10,674 nt of DNA from Thermoplasmata archaeon (GCA_021792045.1 JAJYVJ010000055.1:1-10674); one strand, 5' to 3'; positions 1 to 6,160 are shown, counted from the stretch's first letter. Notes: generated by a model not told the origin, from the letters alone. Numbers and translations: made by a program.

Positions 1-329
1 AATTCCTTTTCCTCAGGTGTGAGGGAGTTCATGAGTTCTCCATCAAGATCGTATATCGATCTAGTTGCAATCTTTTCAAAGCGCCTTTGGAAAAAAGACT
101 TGAAGTCTCGTTCAAGATCGTCTGCACGATTCTTTATCTGTATATATTTTCCGATATCTTGGTTCTTTAAGTAAACCTCAGCCTCAGTTCGCAAAGTGTA
201 CAGTGCGCTGTTGATGCTTTTATAAAAAGAAGGATCAATCTTCCTGATCTTTCTGGATCTTATCTCTGCTCGTATCATTGATCGAAGTTCATCGGAAACT
301 TTGTCTATCTGAGCCGGGGTAAGAGTCAC
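1..329 (-). CDS. GINS complex subunit, Gins51-type (partial, 5' end only)
   Basis: Subunit of the GINS complex, which joins MCM helicase (and Cdc45/RecJ-like proteins) at the replication fork. About 109 N-terminal residues are present; the rest runs off the left edge. They start VTLTPAQIDKVSDEL and continue with a charged helical stretch including RSRKIRKIDPSFYKSINSAL, like the GINS A-domain opening (a short helix, then 'L/I-x-P-x-FY' and a long helix). Translated by hand; the frame has no internal stop, and an in-frame TGA lies upstream of the chosen start. I chose GTG at 329 because a TATA-like box sits 21-30 bases before it and no SD is visible, which fits a leaderless mRNA. Thermoplasma is known to have a single Gins51-type subunit. 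Family call is from pattern recognition on the N-terminus only, so an unrelated helical protein is not excluded. Confidence 0.6.
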   Translation of the reverse strand, partial: MTLTPAQIDKVSDELRSMIRAEIRSRKIRKIDPSFYKSINSALYTLRTEAEVYLKNQDIGKYIQIKNRADDLERDFKSFFQRRFEKIATRSIYDLDGELMNSLTPEEKE

Positions 330-349
330 AATTTTAAATGTAATACCCG

Positions 350-360
350 TATATTTATTA
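350..360 (-). promoter_or_regulatory. TATA box of the GINS gene
   Basis: On the minus strand the sequence reads TAATAAATATA, 21-31 bases before the GTG at 329. This spacing would put transcription initiation at or next to the start codon (leaderless mRNA). Confidence 0.45.
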
Positions 361-455
361 TTCTGTCAAATCTGGATATTTCTGCTCGAGAGATCATTGA
401 CTGCAAAATATTTTTCAAGAACCAGATGAATTAATGAACATGGATGAAAATCGAA

Positions 456-1433
456 CTATTCACCGATGAATATTATTTTGCTTCCACTGTAGTCGAATGA
501 AAAGTCTACTGGTTTAAGCTCATTTAGATTGAAGATAATTCTTTGATGATCTTCGGGTCTTGCGACTAGGAACAAAAAGCCACCGCCTCCTGCACCCACT
601 ATCTTTCCGCCAAGGGCCCCATTTTCCTTGGCTTTGTTATATACTTTATCTATCCAGCTGTTGGAAATGTTTGGAGACAATTTTCTCTTTTCCTGCCAAT
701 TCTGGTCCATTATGTCTCCAATGGCTTCGATGTCGCCCTTGTTTATAGCTTCAAGAAAGGAATAGGAAAGATCACGCATTTTGATGTAACTGTCAGAATG
801 CTCATGCACTTGTTTGGACTGATCTTCAATTATAGGTGTTGAATCTCTTTCTTTGCCTGTATAAAGCAACAGAAGATTTTCCCGCAGCTTCTTCCTTACG
901 CTCTCTTTCATTATTACTGGAGAAACGGATACCTTCTCATCATCAAAAAACTCGAGGAGCTGCACACCGCCGAAAGATGCCAGGTACTGATCTTGTTTCC
1001 CTCCCGGCTCCTTTAGTATCTCACGCTCGACCTTGACAGATTCTTCTGCGAGTTGTTTTGCTGACGCATGCTCTCCTTTGTATGCATGCAGTGCATTCAA
1101 GAGACCGACGACAAATGTGCTGCTTGAACCAAGTCCAGTTCCATGGGAAGGGATATCGGATATACTAACTATTTCTATCCCGCCGTTAATGCCAAGAAAT
1201 CTCAAGCACTCACGTATTGCATTATGTTTGATTTCGTCAACTGCGTCCACTATTTCGGTCACAGAGTAACTTGCCCGTATTTTTGAATCAAATTTTCTGT
1301 TCACGGCGATGTATATATACCGGTTAATTGCTGCAGAAACAACTGCACCTTTTCCATAAGATCTATAAAAAGCGGGAAGATCAGTACCCCCTCCAACAAA
1401 TGATAGACGGAGTGGGGTCCTCGACATAATCAT
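456..1433 (-). CDS. GHMP-family sugar kinase (HddA-like, heptose-7-phosphate kinase type)
   Basis: ATP-dependent cytoplasmic small-molecule kinase. Three GHMP motifs are visible (numbering from the longest ORF, start 1463): N-terminal RTPLRLSFVGGGTD at 15-28, the form typical of HddA kinases; the Gly/Ser-rich ATP loop PSHGTGLGSSST at 105-116; and the C-terminal GAGGGG at 290-295. Length (about 325 residues) fits HddA, which phosphorylates D-glycero-D-manno-heptose 7-phosphate on the route to activated heptose. In archaea lacking the rest of that pathway the substrate is often unknown, so it could act on another sugar or sugar phosphate. I prefer ATG 1433 (MIMSRTPLR) over ATG 1463, because family members start right before the RTP motif and the longer form would overlap the upstream gene by 17 bases. 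ATG 1427 is also possible. It follows the epimerase gene by 13 bases, so the two are probably co-transcribed. Confidence 0.8.
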   Translation of the reverse strand: MIMSRTPLRLSFVGGGTDLPAFYRSYGKGAVVSAAINRYIYIAVNRKFDSKIRASYSVTEIVDAVDEIKHNAIRECLRFLGINGGIEIVSISDIPSHGTGLGSSSTFVVGLLNALHAYKGEHASAKQLAEESVKVEREILKEPGGKQDQYLASFGGVQLLEFFDDEKVSVSPVIMKESVRKKLRENLLLLYTGKERDSTPIIEDQSKQVHEHSDSYIKMRDLSYSFLEAINKGDIEAIGDIMDQNWQEKRKLSPNISNSWIDKVYNKAKENGALGGKIVGAGGGGFLFLVARPEDHQRIIFNLNELKPVDFSFDYSGSKIIFIGE

Positions 1434-1446
1434 CCGTTTCTTATCT

Positions 1447-2358
1447 TCATCGATAATATTCATTTAGGAGTTCCAGCCCCCTATCAAGACCTATCTTTGG
1501 CTCAAAGCTTAGATATTTCTTTATTTTGGATGTATCAGCCAATGTCTCCATTACATAGTTTTTAACTGGCATCTCAATATACTTCGGCTCTATATCTTTT
1601 CCAAGAAGTTTGTTGATCTTAGCGACAAGTTCATTCAGGCTGTAATTTTTGCCGTAACCTACGTTGTATACCTGGAATCCCTTTGAATCGCCAGCCTTGA
1701 TAATCGCATCTACAACATCAGAAACAAAGATAAAATCCCTTCTTTGTTTTCCGTCCCCGTATATCACTGGTTGTTCATCTTTTTTCATGGCCCACATGAA
1801 TTGTGTAGCGAGATTTGCGAACTCTTTCTTAGCCGCCTCTCTATAGCCGTAGACTGAAAAGAATCTGAGAGCTGAAACGTTAAGATCGTATAATTTATTG
1901 TAAAGCTCAGAAAGACGTTCAGATGCAATTCGTGCCTCGGTGTAAAGATCTGTTACGTTTGGAATTATATCTTCCCTGTGCGGTGGTTTGACACCGTTAT
2001 ATATTGACGAAGTGGAAGAGAATACAACAGGGCATTGCTGTTCCTTGGCATATTCAAGGACGCTTATCATACCCGAGACTACTTCTCCTACAAGCGAGGG
2101 ATTGTTTCTATACATGGGTGAGGCCGAATAAAACCCGAGATGAAATACATAGTCAGCTTCAAAATGATAATTCCGTATATTCTTTACGTCATCGTTTACT
2201 ACGCGAAGACTGTCTCCTTCAAGATCCTTAAGATTTGCATTTGAGCCAGAATTAAGATTGTCTATTACAAATATCTCATTGTCATCGGAAAGTTTCTGCA
2301 CCAGATTCGATCCTATAAAACCGGACCCACCTGTAACTATTATCTTCTTATTCTTCAT
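1447..2358 (-). CDS. NAD-dependent epimerase/dehydratase (extended SDR, nucleotide-sugar type)
   Basis: Extended short-chain dehydrogenase of 303 residues, expected to act on a nucleotide-activated sugar (UDP-glucose/galactose 4-epimerase or related). The NAD-binding TGGSGFIGSNL is at 9-19, with acidic D33 at the end of strand 2 (FVIDNLNSGS), which favours NAD over NADP. The SSTSSIYNG stretch at 114-122 carries the usual Ser/Thr, and the catalytic Tyr is Y139. The Lys of the canonical YxxxK is replaced by Arg: Y139-T-E-A-R143. Downstream, RRDFIFVSDVVDAI and VYNVGYGKNYSLNEL match the conserved substrate-domain segments of epimerases. First gene of a two-gene minus-strand unit with the GHMP kinase, which suggests synthesis of an activated sugar for surface glycans. 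The exact substrate cannot be told from sequence. A TATA-like box lies about 25 bases before the ATG. Confidence 0.85.
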   Translation of the reverse strand: MKNKKIIVTGGSGFIGSNLVQKLSDDNEIFVIDNLNSGSNANLKDLEGDSLRVVNDDVKNIRNYHFEADYVFHLGFYSASPMYRNNPSLVGEVVSGMISVLEYAKEQQCPVVFSSTSSIYNGVKPPHREDIIPNVTDLYTEARIASERLSELYNKLYDLNVSALRFFSVYGYREAAKKEFANLATQFMWAMKKDEQPVIYGDGKQRRDFIFVSDVVDAIIKAGDSKGFQVYNVGYGKNYSLNELVAKINKLLGKDIEPKYIEMPVKNYVMETLADTSKIKKYLSFEPKIGLDRGLELLNEYYR

Positions 2359-2380
2359 TGCGAGGTTATCATTTTGACTA

Positions 2381-2390
2381 TTATAAATTA
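2381..2390 (-). promoter_or_regulatory. TATA box of the epimerase-kinase unit
   Basis: The minus strand reads TAATTTATAA, centred about 27 bases before the ATG at 2358. No SD precedes that ATG, so a leaderless transcript is likely. Confidence 0.5.
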
Positions 2391-2434
2391 TTCAATAACC
2401 TATAGGATCGAGCCTATGCCGAATTCAATAAAAA

Positions 2435-2455
2435 TTTTAAATTCTAGTTTATACT
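2435..2455 (+). promoter_or_regulatory. AT-rich promoter region of the small membrane protein gene
   Basis: TTTTAAATTC and TTTATAC lie 14-34 bases before the ATG at 2469, in the 110-base gap shared with the divergent epimerase promoter. Which of the two is the TATA box cannot be decided by eye. Confidence 0.35.
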
Positions 2456-2468
2456 TCTTTATCCTACA

Positions 2469-2858
2469 ATGGTTAAGCAAAACAGGATCTATCTGTTCAT
2501 ACTTTTATTCTATTTATCAATATTTCTAGTCTTTTTTTTAGTATTGCCACTAATAAATATTCATGGGTATTCTTTCGGTTTTATCCCATTCTTCTTCTTT
2601 TTTCCTTTTTTCTTTGGAAGGAATAGGTCAAGAAACAATAATACCCCCGCTACTAACAAACCTCCTGGCGAAAGTGAATCGGAAACGAACGAAACAAATC
2701 AGAAGAAAATCAAGACTTCATCAGATAGTGATACACCCTGGTACGAAGATGCTTACGCAGGTTCCAGAAAACCTACTACATACAGGTGGTTATATCTTGT
2801 AGGAGTTGTGATCATAGCAATAGGCGTGATCTTCTTATTCCTGAGATTAGGATTATAA
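2469..2858 (+). CDS. Small Phe-rich membrane protein, function unknown
   Basis: I do not recognise a family. The 129 residues have a clear layout: a hydrophobic segment at 8-29, a second extremely Phe-rich one at 34-50 (PFFFFFPFFFG), a hydrophilic Asn/Glu/Lys-rich linker at 51-105 with low complexity, and a third transmembrane helix at about 107-127. The first two segments may form a hairpin, with the linker on one side of the membrane. Just before the last helix is a conserved-looking aromatic/acidic patch, DTPWYEDAYAG (88-98). It starts 110 bases from the divergent epimerase gene and has its own AT-rich promoter. The Phe codons make T-rich runs in the coding strand (about 2590-2620), unusual in a group where T tracts can terminate transcription. 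The reading frame is convincing because of the alternating hydrophobic and hydrophilic blocks. Confidence 0.65.
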   Translation: MVKQNRIYLFILLFYLSIFLVFFLVLPLINIHGYSFGFIPFFFFFPFFFGRNRSRNNNTPATNKPPGESESETNETNQKKIKTSSDSDTPWYEDAYAGSRKPTTYRWLYLVGVVIIAIGVIFLFLRLGL

Positions 2859-2880
2859 GCGATTCCCTCTCTTATATTTC

Positions 2881-2952
2881 GTGGGGAACCTCCCCACTTC
2901 GAAGGTTGCTGGCGGAATCCCCTAGATTTTGGGTTTCCTTCGGCTTGAAGGT
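2881..2952. repeat. Cluster of three stem-loops
   Basis: Three consecutive inverted repeats start 23 bases after the membrane-protein stop. 2881-2897: GTGGGG/CCCCAC, loop of 5. 2914-2938: GGAA-T-CCC pairing with GGG-T-TTCC, 7 pairs with one mismatch, loop of 9. 2938-2952: CCTTC/GAAGG, loop of 5. They could end the upstream transcript, but no T tract follows, so a mobile-element end is the better guess. Confidence 0.5.
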
Positions 2953-3010
2953 AATCTGGGCCTCGTAATTAGCCATCTGACTTTATTGGTGTAGGCACGC
3001 ATGAAGCAAT
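2881..3010 (-). pseudogene. Possible relic of the 3' end of an IS200/IS605-type (TnpB) element
   Basis: Reading the minus strand from about 3010 downward gives a frame with PTPIKSDG, a TAA stop, then LRGPDYLQAEGNPKSRGF and QQPSKWGGSP, resembling the variable tails of TnpB proteins. It runs directly into CCTTCGAAGTGGGGAGGTT and a hairpin, similar to the structured right ends of IS200/IS605 elements, which also form the 3' end of the guide (omega) RNA. I see no intact TnpB, zinc-finger cysteines or TnpA here, so only the last part would remain. The resemblance is from memory of the family, without alignment. It could instead be ordinary structured intergenic DNA. Confidence 0.3.
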
Positions 3011-3114
3011 ATGCGATCTGATCTCTCTCACCTATATCTACCAGTGGAGAATGCAATATGTTTGAGGAAATAATGCAGTTTTGTTCTCTTTCATTTCTTC
3101 TTTTTCGAAGTGGG
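2893..3114. repeat. 11-bp inverted repeat pair around a 222-bp gap segment
   Basis: CCCACTTCGAA at 2893-2903 is matched by its reverse complement TTCGAAGTGGG at 3104-3114. TTCGAA is itself palindromic, so the informative match is shorter than 11. The segment between has no convincing gene. It may be the terminal repeats of a small element, or chance. Confidence 0.3.
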
Positions 3115-3145
3115 AATTCTCGTTCGCATTTGTTAAAACATGACA

Positions 3146-3577
3146 TCACTTGACGGCTGAAAAAACGGTTATGGTCTCCGTTCTTTCAACACCTTCTACT
3201 GACCTAAGTTTGTCCAATACAAAATCTCCTATATCCTTTACTGTTGCAGATCTTATTTTTATAAACAGATCCCATTCGCCTGCGACAATATAAACCTCCT
3301 CGACTTCTCTGAATCTTGCAATCTTCTCAGCAAGTTCCCTCTGTCCGATCTTTGCATTTCGATCGAATGAAAGGAAAATGAAAGAAACAACAGGAAGCCC
3401 TATCGCCGCATAATCAGGGACAACCGTAAATTTTTTAATTACACCTTGGGCTACCATATTCATTATTCTCTCATATACTGTAACCCTTGGTATATCCAAT
3501 GCTTTTGATATATCGGAAATCTTGTCCCTTCCATGGTCAACTAGGTACTCATAAATGCGCCTATCTTTTTCATTCAT
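3146..3577 (-). CDS. Lrp/AsnC-family transcriptional regulator
   Basis: Feast/famine regulator of 143 residues that binds DNA as a dimer or octamer and usually senses an amino acid. The N-terminal winged HTH covers about 4-50 (KISDISKALDIPRVTVYERI at 19-38 is the HTH proper). A linker strand is followed by the RAM effector domain from about 62, which contains the GEWD turn at 100-103 near the usual ligand site. I chose ATG 3577 (MNEKDRRIYEYL): a TATA box lies about 28 bases upstream and family members start right before this helix. The longer frame would begin at a TTG (3616) inside the operator. Divergent from asparagine synthetase, with two matching dyads between. In E. coli, AsnC is likewise divergent from and controls asnA, so regulation of asparagine synthesis is a reasonable inference; the effector is not known from sequence. 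Confidence 0.88.
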   Translation of the reverse strand: MNEKDRRIYEYLVDHGRDKISDISKALDIPRVTVYERIMNMVAQGVIKKFTVVPDYAAIGLPVVSFIFLSFDRNAKIGQRELAEKIARFREVEEVYIVAGEWDLFIKIRSATVKDIGDFVLDKLRSVEGVERTETITVFSAVK

Positions 3578-3596
3578 TGCAGGAGTAATAACAAAC

Positions 3597-3610
3597 ATGT
3601 ATATAAAAGT
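3597..3610 (-). promoter_or_regulatory. TATA box of the Lrp/AsnC regulator gene
   Basis: The minus strand reads ACTTTTATATACAT, with the TATA core about 28 bases before the ATG at 3577. Operator 1 begins at the upstream edge of this box, where TFB would contact the BRE, suggesting autoregulation. Confidence 0.6.
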
Positions 3611-3624
3611 AGACAAAATGTCTA
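3610..3624. promoter_or_regulatory. Operator 1: perfect 6-3-6 dyad
   Basis: TAGACA-AAA-TGTCTA is a perfect 15-bp inverted repeat touching the regulator's TATA/BRE. Lrp-family proteins bind dyads of this size (6-3-6 pattern). Binding by the adjacent regulator is inference. Confidence 0.6.
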
Positions 3625-3651
3625 GTCTTATTCATAATATGCATCGTTATG

Positions 3652-3666
3652 TAAACAACTTGTCTA
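3652..3666. promoter_or_regulatory. Operator 2: near-copy of the 6-3-6 dyad
   Basis: TAAACA-ACT-TGTCTA differs from operator 1 by one arm base (A for G) and in the spacer. The two dyad centres, 3617 and 3659, are 42 bp apart, four helical turns, so both sites face the same side of DNA as cooperative Lrp binding needs. Between them is a weaker dyad, CATAA (3633-3637) with TTATG (3647-3651). Confidence 0.55.
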
Positions 3667-3711
3667 ATTAATGATGTAATAGTTCTTATTGTTGGAAAAT
3701 ATTCGTAATGT

Positions 3712-4644
3712 ATGGAAACAGAAATAGTATCAGAACTTGAAGAGAGGTTATCTAGTAGGCAACTAAAGATCGCACTCGAACTAAACGGTCCGGTTAGAGC
3801 TTTTTTGGGAGAATTTTTGAGGTCTAGAGGTTTTCTCGAGGTGCCACCAGTAATTTTCTCAACGGTTACAGATCCGCTCAACCATCCTGTTTATGATCCA
3901 TCCTTTGATTATGAAGGGACACGGTATTCTCTGACGAAGAGCATGATATTTCACAAACAGATATTGGTGCAGAAATTCCCAAAAATTTATACATTTTCTC
4001 CAAACATCAGACTAGAATTAGCTGAGAAATCAGTTACCGGGAGACATCTACTTGAATTCACTCAGTTGGATCTTGAACAGCAGGGTGCCTCAAGGGAAGA
4101 CGTCATGAAGCTTGGAGAGGAGATGTTTTCCTCATTGATGAGATTTGTGAAAGAGAAGTATTCTAAACAATTGTCCGAACTCGGAAGGGAACTCAAGATT
4201 CCGTCTATCCCTTACAAAAAATTTAAACTTCTCGAAGCAGAAGCAAAATACGGTTCGGACTGGGAGCAGATACTTTCTGAACTTGAAAAGGATCCGTTCT
4301 GGATCGTAGATATCCCTCTTGATAAAAGGGAATTTTATGATAAGGAAAAGGATGACGAACCAGGTATTCTTTCAGACATGGACATGATTTATCCCGAAGG
4401 ATTCGGCGAAGCCTTGTCTGGAGGAGAGCGTGAATATGAATACTCGAAAATTCTGGAGAGGATCAGAAAGAAGAAACAAACCAATGAACAATTTAAATGG
4501 TTTTTAGAGGCTGCAAAATATGATCTGAAGCCGTCTGCAGGATTCGGCATTGGCATTGAGAGGCTAATTCGATACATTTGCGGGTATCCGCGAATTGAGA
4601 TGGTTCATCCATTCCCTAAGGTTCCAGGGAAAGTGTCGATCTGA
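3712..4644 (+). CDS. asnA: Asparagine synthetase, archaeal AsnRS/AspRS-like type
   Basis: Converts aspartate and ATP to asparagine through an aspartyl-adenylate, with ammonia as nitrogen donor. 310 residues, built as the catalytic core of a class II aspartyl/asparaginyl-tRNA synthetase without the tRNA anticodon-binding domain, as in the characterised Pyrococcus abyssi enzyme (about 294 residues). Visible motifs: TDPL at 53-56; SMIFHKQ at 77-83; the motif 2 region SPNIRLE (96-102) followed by GRHLLEFTQLDLE (110-122); DPFWIVDIP with REFYD (194-210); GFGEALSGGERE (230-241); LKPSAG and motif 3 GIGIERLIRYICG (272-291); the tail PFPKVPG. No N-terminal OB-fold is present, which separates it from true AspRS or AsnRS. 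In-frame TAA sits 4 bases before the ATG, so this start is the earliest possible. Divergent from an Lrp/AsnC regulator. A clear TATA box is not seen; ATAATAT at 3635-3641 or TTCTTATT at 3683-3690 are candidates. Confidence 0.9.
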   Translation: METEIVSELEERLSSRQLKIALELNGPVRAFLGEFLRSRGFLEVPPVIFSTVTDPLNHPVYDPSFDYEGTRYSLTKSMIFHKQILVQKFPKIYTFSPNIRLELAEKSVTGRHLLEFTQLDLEQQGASREDVMKLGEEMFSSLMRFVKEKYSKQLSELGRELKIPSIPYKKFKLLEAEAKYGSDWEQILSELEKDPFWIVDIPLDKREFYDKEKDDEPGILSDMDMIYPEGFGEALSGGEREYEYSKILERIRKKKQTNEQFKWFLEAAKYDLKPSAGFGIGIERLIRYICGYPRIEMVHPFPKVPGKVSI

Positions 4645-4700
4645 TCAAACGGAGTATCCATGGCGATTGAATCTCACATTTTTAGTATTCTTAAGATCAA

Positions 4701-4717
4701 TTTTCTTTTTATTATTT
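4701..4717 (+). terminator. T-rich tract after asparagine synthetase
   Basis: TTTTCTTTTTATTATTT starts about 57 bases after the stop codon. Archaeal RNA polymerase can terminate at T-rich tracts without a hairpin. Confidence 0.4.
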
Positions 4718-4790
4718 AATGATAATTTTAATTTGATTGTTAAACGAAATAATCAGACGATTTTTTACTTCGCGATCTACATTATTTGGT

Positions 4791-4798
4791 TTTTATAC
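4791..4798 (+). promoter_or_regulatory. TATA-like box before the 403-residue unknown gene
   Basis: TTTTATAC lies 70-77 bases before the GTG at 4868. It would give a leader of roughly 45-50 bases, unlike the leaderless pattern of the neighbours, so either the leader is real or the start codon is misplaced. Confidence 0.35.
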
Positions 4799-4867
4799 AG
4801 AGTAAAAACACTGCAATAGATTTGTAATTGTTGAGATTGCCGAGTACGCCAAAAGTTTGCTCTGTGC

Positions 4868-6079
4868 GTGAAATCTTCTCCTCCATGCGATAAAGGATCG
4901 CAAAAGAATATCATCAATGAAGGAATCCAACTCCAGTGCATAAAATTGCCTAAACCCAGCGACTATCAACGGTTCTATTTACGTACTCTCGCCATCCTTC
5001 TCAAAATGCAAGTCGAAATAAGCGAGACCAATTTCAAGAATGCATTCAGGTTTTACTGGGAAGGAAAGAAATTTTTAAATATGTATTTTCAAAGATTGCT
5101 TTTTGACATCCAAAAGTTGACCCCAGAGATAAATAGTATTATGCAAACGATCACAGAGCCCGAAATAGTTCGCATGAAAATCGCGCTGTCTGATTCCTAT
5201 AGAACAATTCCGGTGGCGGCAAAAATGTGTGGTTTGGATAAGGCCATGGTGCGCAGACTCACGGAAAATGGTACACTCCATGTACTCAAAAAACCGAATC
5301 CATACTACAAGAGTTCGGCGCCTATGATACTTGTCAGAATATCTGAATTAAGAAGATGGCAAGAAGAAAATCCTGGTGCAGTTAACGCATCAAAGAGAAC
5401 TCTTGAACGCGCCAAGAGGGCGAAGCAGACACTCGAAAAACGGCGAATGAGTGAGATGATGGTCCAGACAAAAAAAGTTATGGATTTGGTTCTAAAATAT
5501 GAGGAGGCAGCAGTAAAGGACCCAATTCCCTTGCTATTTATCTTGCTAAAGCTGCTTCAAATAAAGAGTTGGAATGCAAATGAGTCGCGTGCCTATTTTC
5601 ACGGAGTTCTTTTTCGTGGAATGAAAATAGCCAATCCAGGGGATCTGCAGATAAGGCACGTTCTTGATGCAAAGGCAATCGAGACCATTCAGTTGTGTGA
5701 ATCATGTTCTAAAATCGCTTATTTTTTAGGCATGACTGATGAAGAATACGTAAGAGAAGTTGGAAAATGCGCGAAATGCACTACCACCACAGAAATTAAA
5801 GAAATAGGAAAACATTTCGAAGTTGTCTTTAAAAAAGGATCGCTATCGATTATTTTTGTTGTGAATAGGGACTTTTTGAAAAACAGCATACATAATTTCC
5901 TATCAATGTTGCATTCTTCTTTCGTAGTGAGCTATGAAATCGGGAATTTTTGGGATCGAACCAAACCCGAGGAAATAAAGTTCAATATCAATGAACTTAG
6001 AGAAAAGATCGAAAAACTTCTTATAAACTTGGAAAATAAAACGATTAATTTGGAAACAGACAGGTCCTATTCAAGGTAA
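4868..6079 (+). CDS. Unknown protein with HTH-like segment and CxxC...CxxC motif
   Basis: I do not recognise this 403-residue protein. Visible: a basic, Tyr/Phe-rich N-terminal helical part (30-105); a helix-turn-helix-like stretch at 113-132 (TIPVAAKMCGLDKAMVRRLT), followed by a short wing and VRISELRRWQ (156-165), an order recalling MerR/excisionase-type winged HTH domains that read 'xxAAxxxGLxxxxVRRL...I...dLxxW'; a strongly charged helix at 172-205 that could be a coiled coil; a helical middle; a putative zinc-binding pair C277xxC280 and C301xxC304 with an unusually long 20-residue spacer; and a mixed alpha/beta C-terminus ending in a charged helix (370-398). No signal peptide or membrane segment. 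It could be a DNA- or RNA-binding protein; no enzyme motif is seen. The start is uncertain: GTG 4868 is the only common start near the 5' end of the frame (stop at 4832); the first ATG is at 5006. Stands alone between AT-rich gaps. Confidence 0.65.
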   Translation: MKSSPPCDKGSQKNIINEGIQLQCIKLPKPSDYQRFYLRTLAILLKMQVEISETNFKNAFRFYWEGKKFLNMYFQRLLFDIQKLTPEINSIMQTITEPEIVRMKIALSDSYRTIPVAAKMCGLDKAMVRRLTENGTLHVLKKPNPYYKSSAPMILVRISELRRWQEENPGAVNASKRTLERAKRAKQTLEKRRMSEMMVQTKKVMDLVLKYEEAAVKDPIPLLFILLKLLQIKSWNANESRAYFHGVLFRGMKIANPGDLQIRHVLDAKAIETIQLCESCSKIAYFLGMTDEEYVREVGKCAKCTTTTEIKEIGKHFEVVFKKGSLSIIFVVNRDFLKNSIHNFLSMLHSSFVVSYEIGNFWDRTKPEEIKFNINELREKIEKLLINLENKTINLETDRSYSR

Positions 6080-6090
6080 TAGCATCCAAT

Positions 6091-6105
6091 TTGATTTTCT
6101 GTTTT
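6091..6105 (+). terminator. T-rich tract after the unknown gene
   Basis: TTGATTTTCTGTTTT begins about 11 bases after the stop codon at 6077-6079. A plausible archaeal T-tract terminator, though interrupted. Confidence 0.3.
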
Positions 6106-6160
6106 ACAGTCATTCTTTCATCGCGATAAGATGTAATCTATAAAAATATTAATCATTTGT

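Noticed and set aside
2922..3149. 75-codon minus-strand frame overlapping the end of the regulator gene
   Set aside because: It has no promoter or SD and no family resemblance, it crosses the stem-loop region, and a different frame here gives the better (TnpB-like) signal.
3578..3616. N-terminal extension of the Lrp/AsnC regulator from a TTG at 3616
   Set aside because: It would place the start inside operator 1 and upstream of the TATA box, and family members begin at the MNEKDRR position.
3570..3881. 103-codon minus-strand frame over the regulator/asnA intergenic region
   Set aside because: Antisense shadow of asnA and the promoter region; no recognisable protein features.
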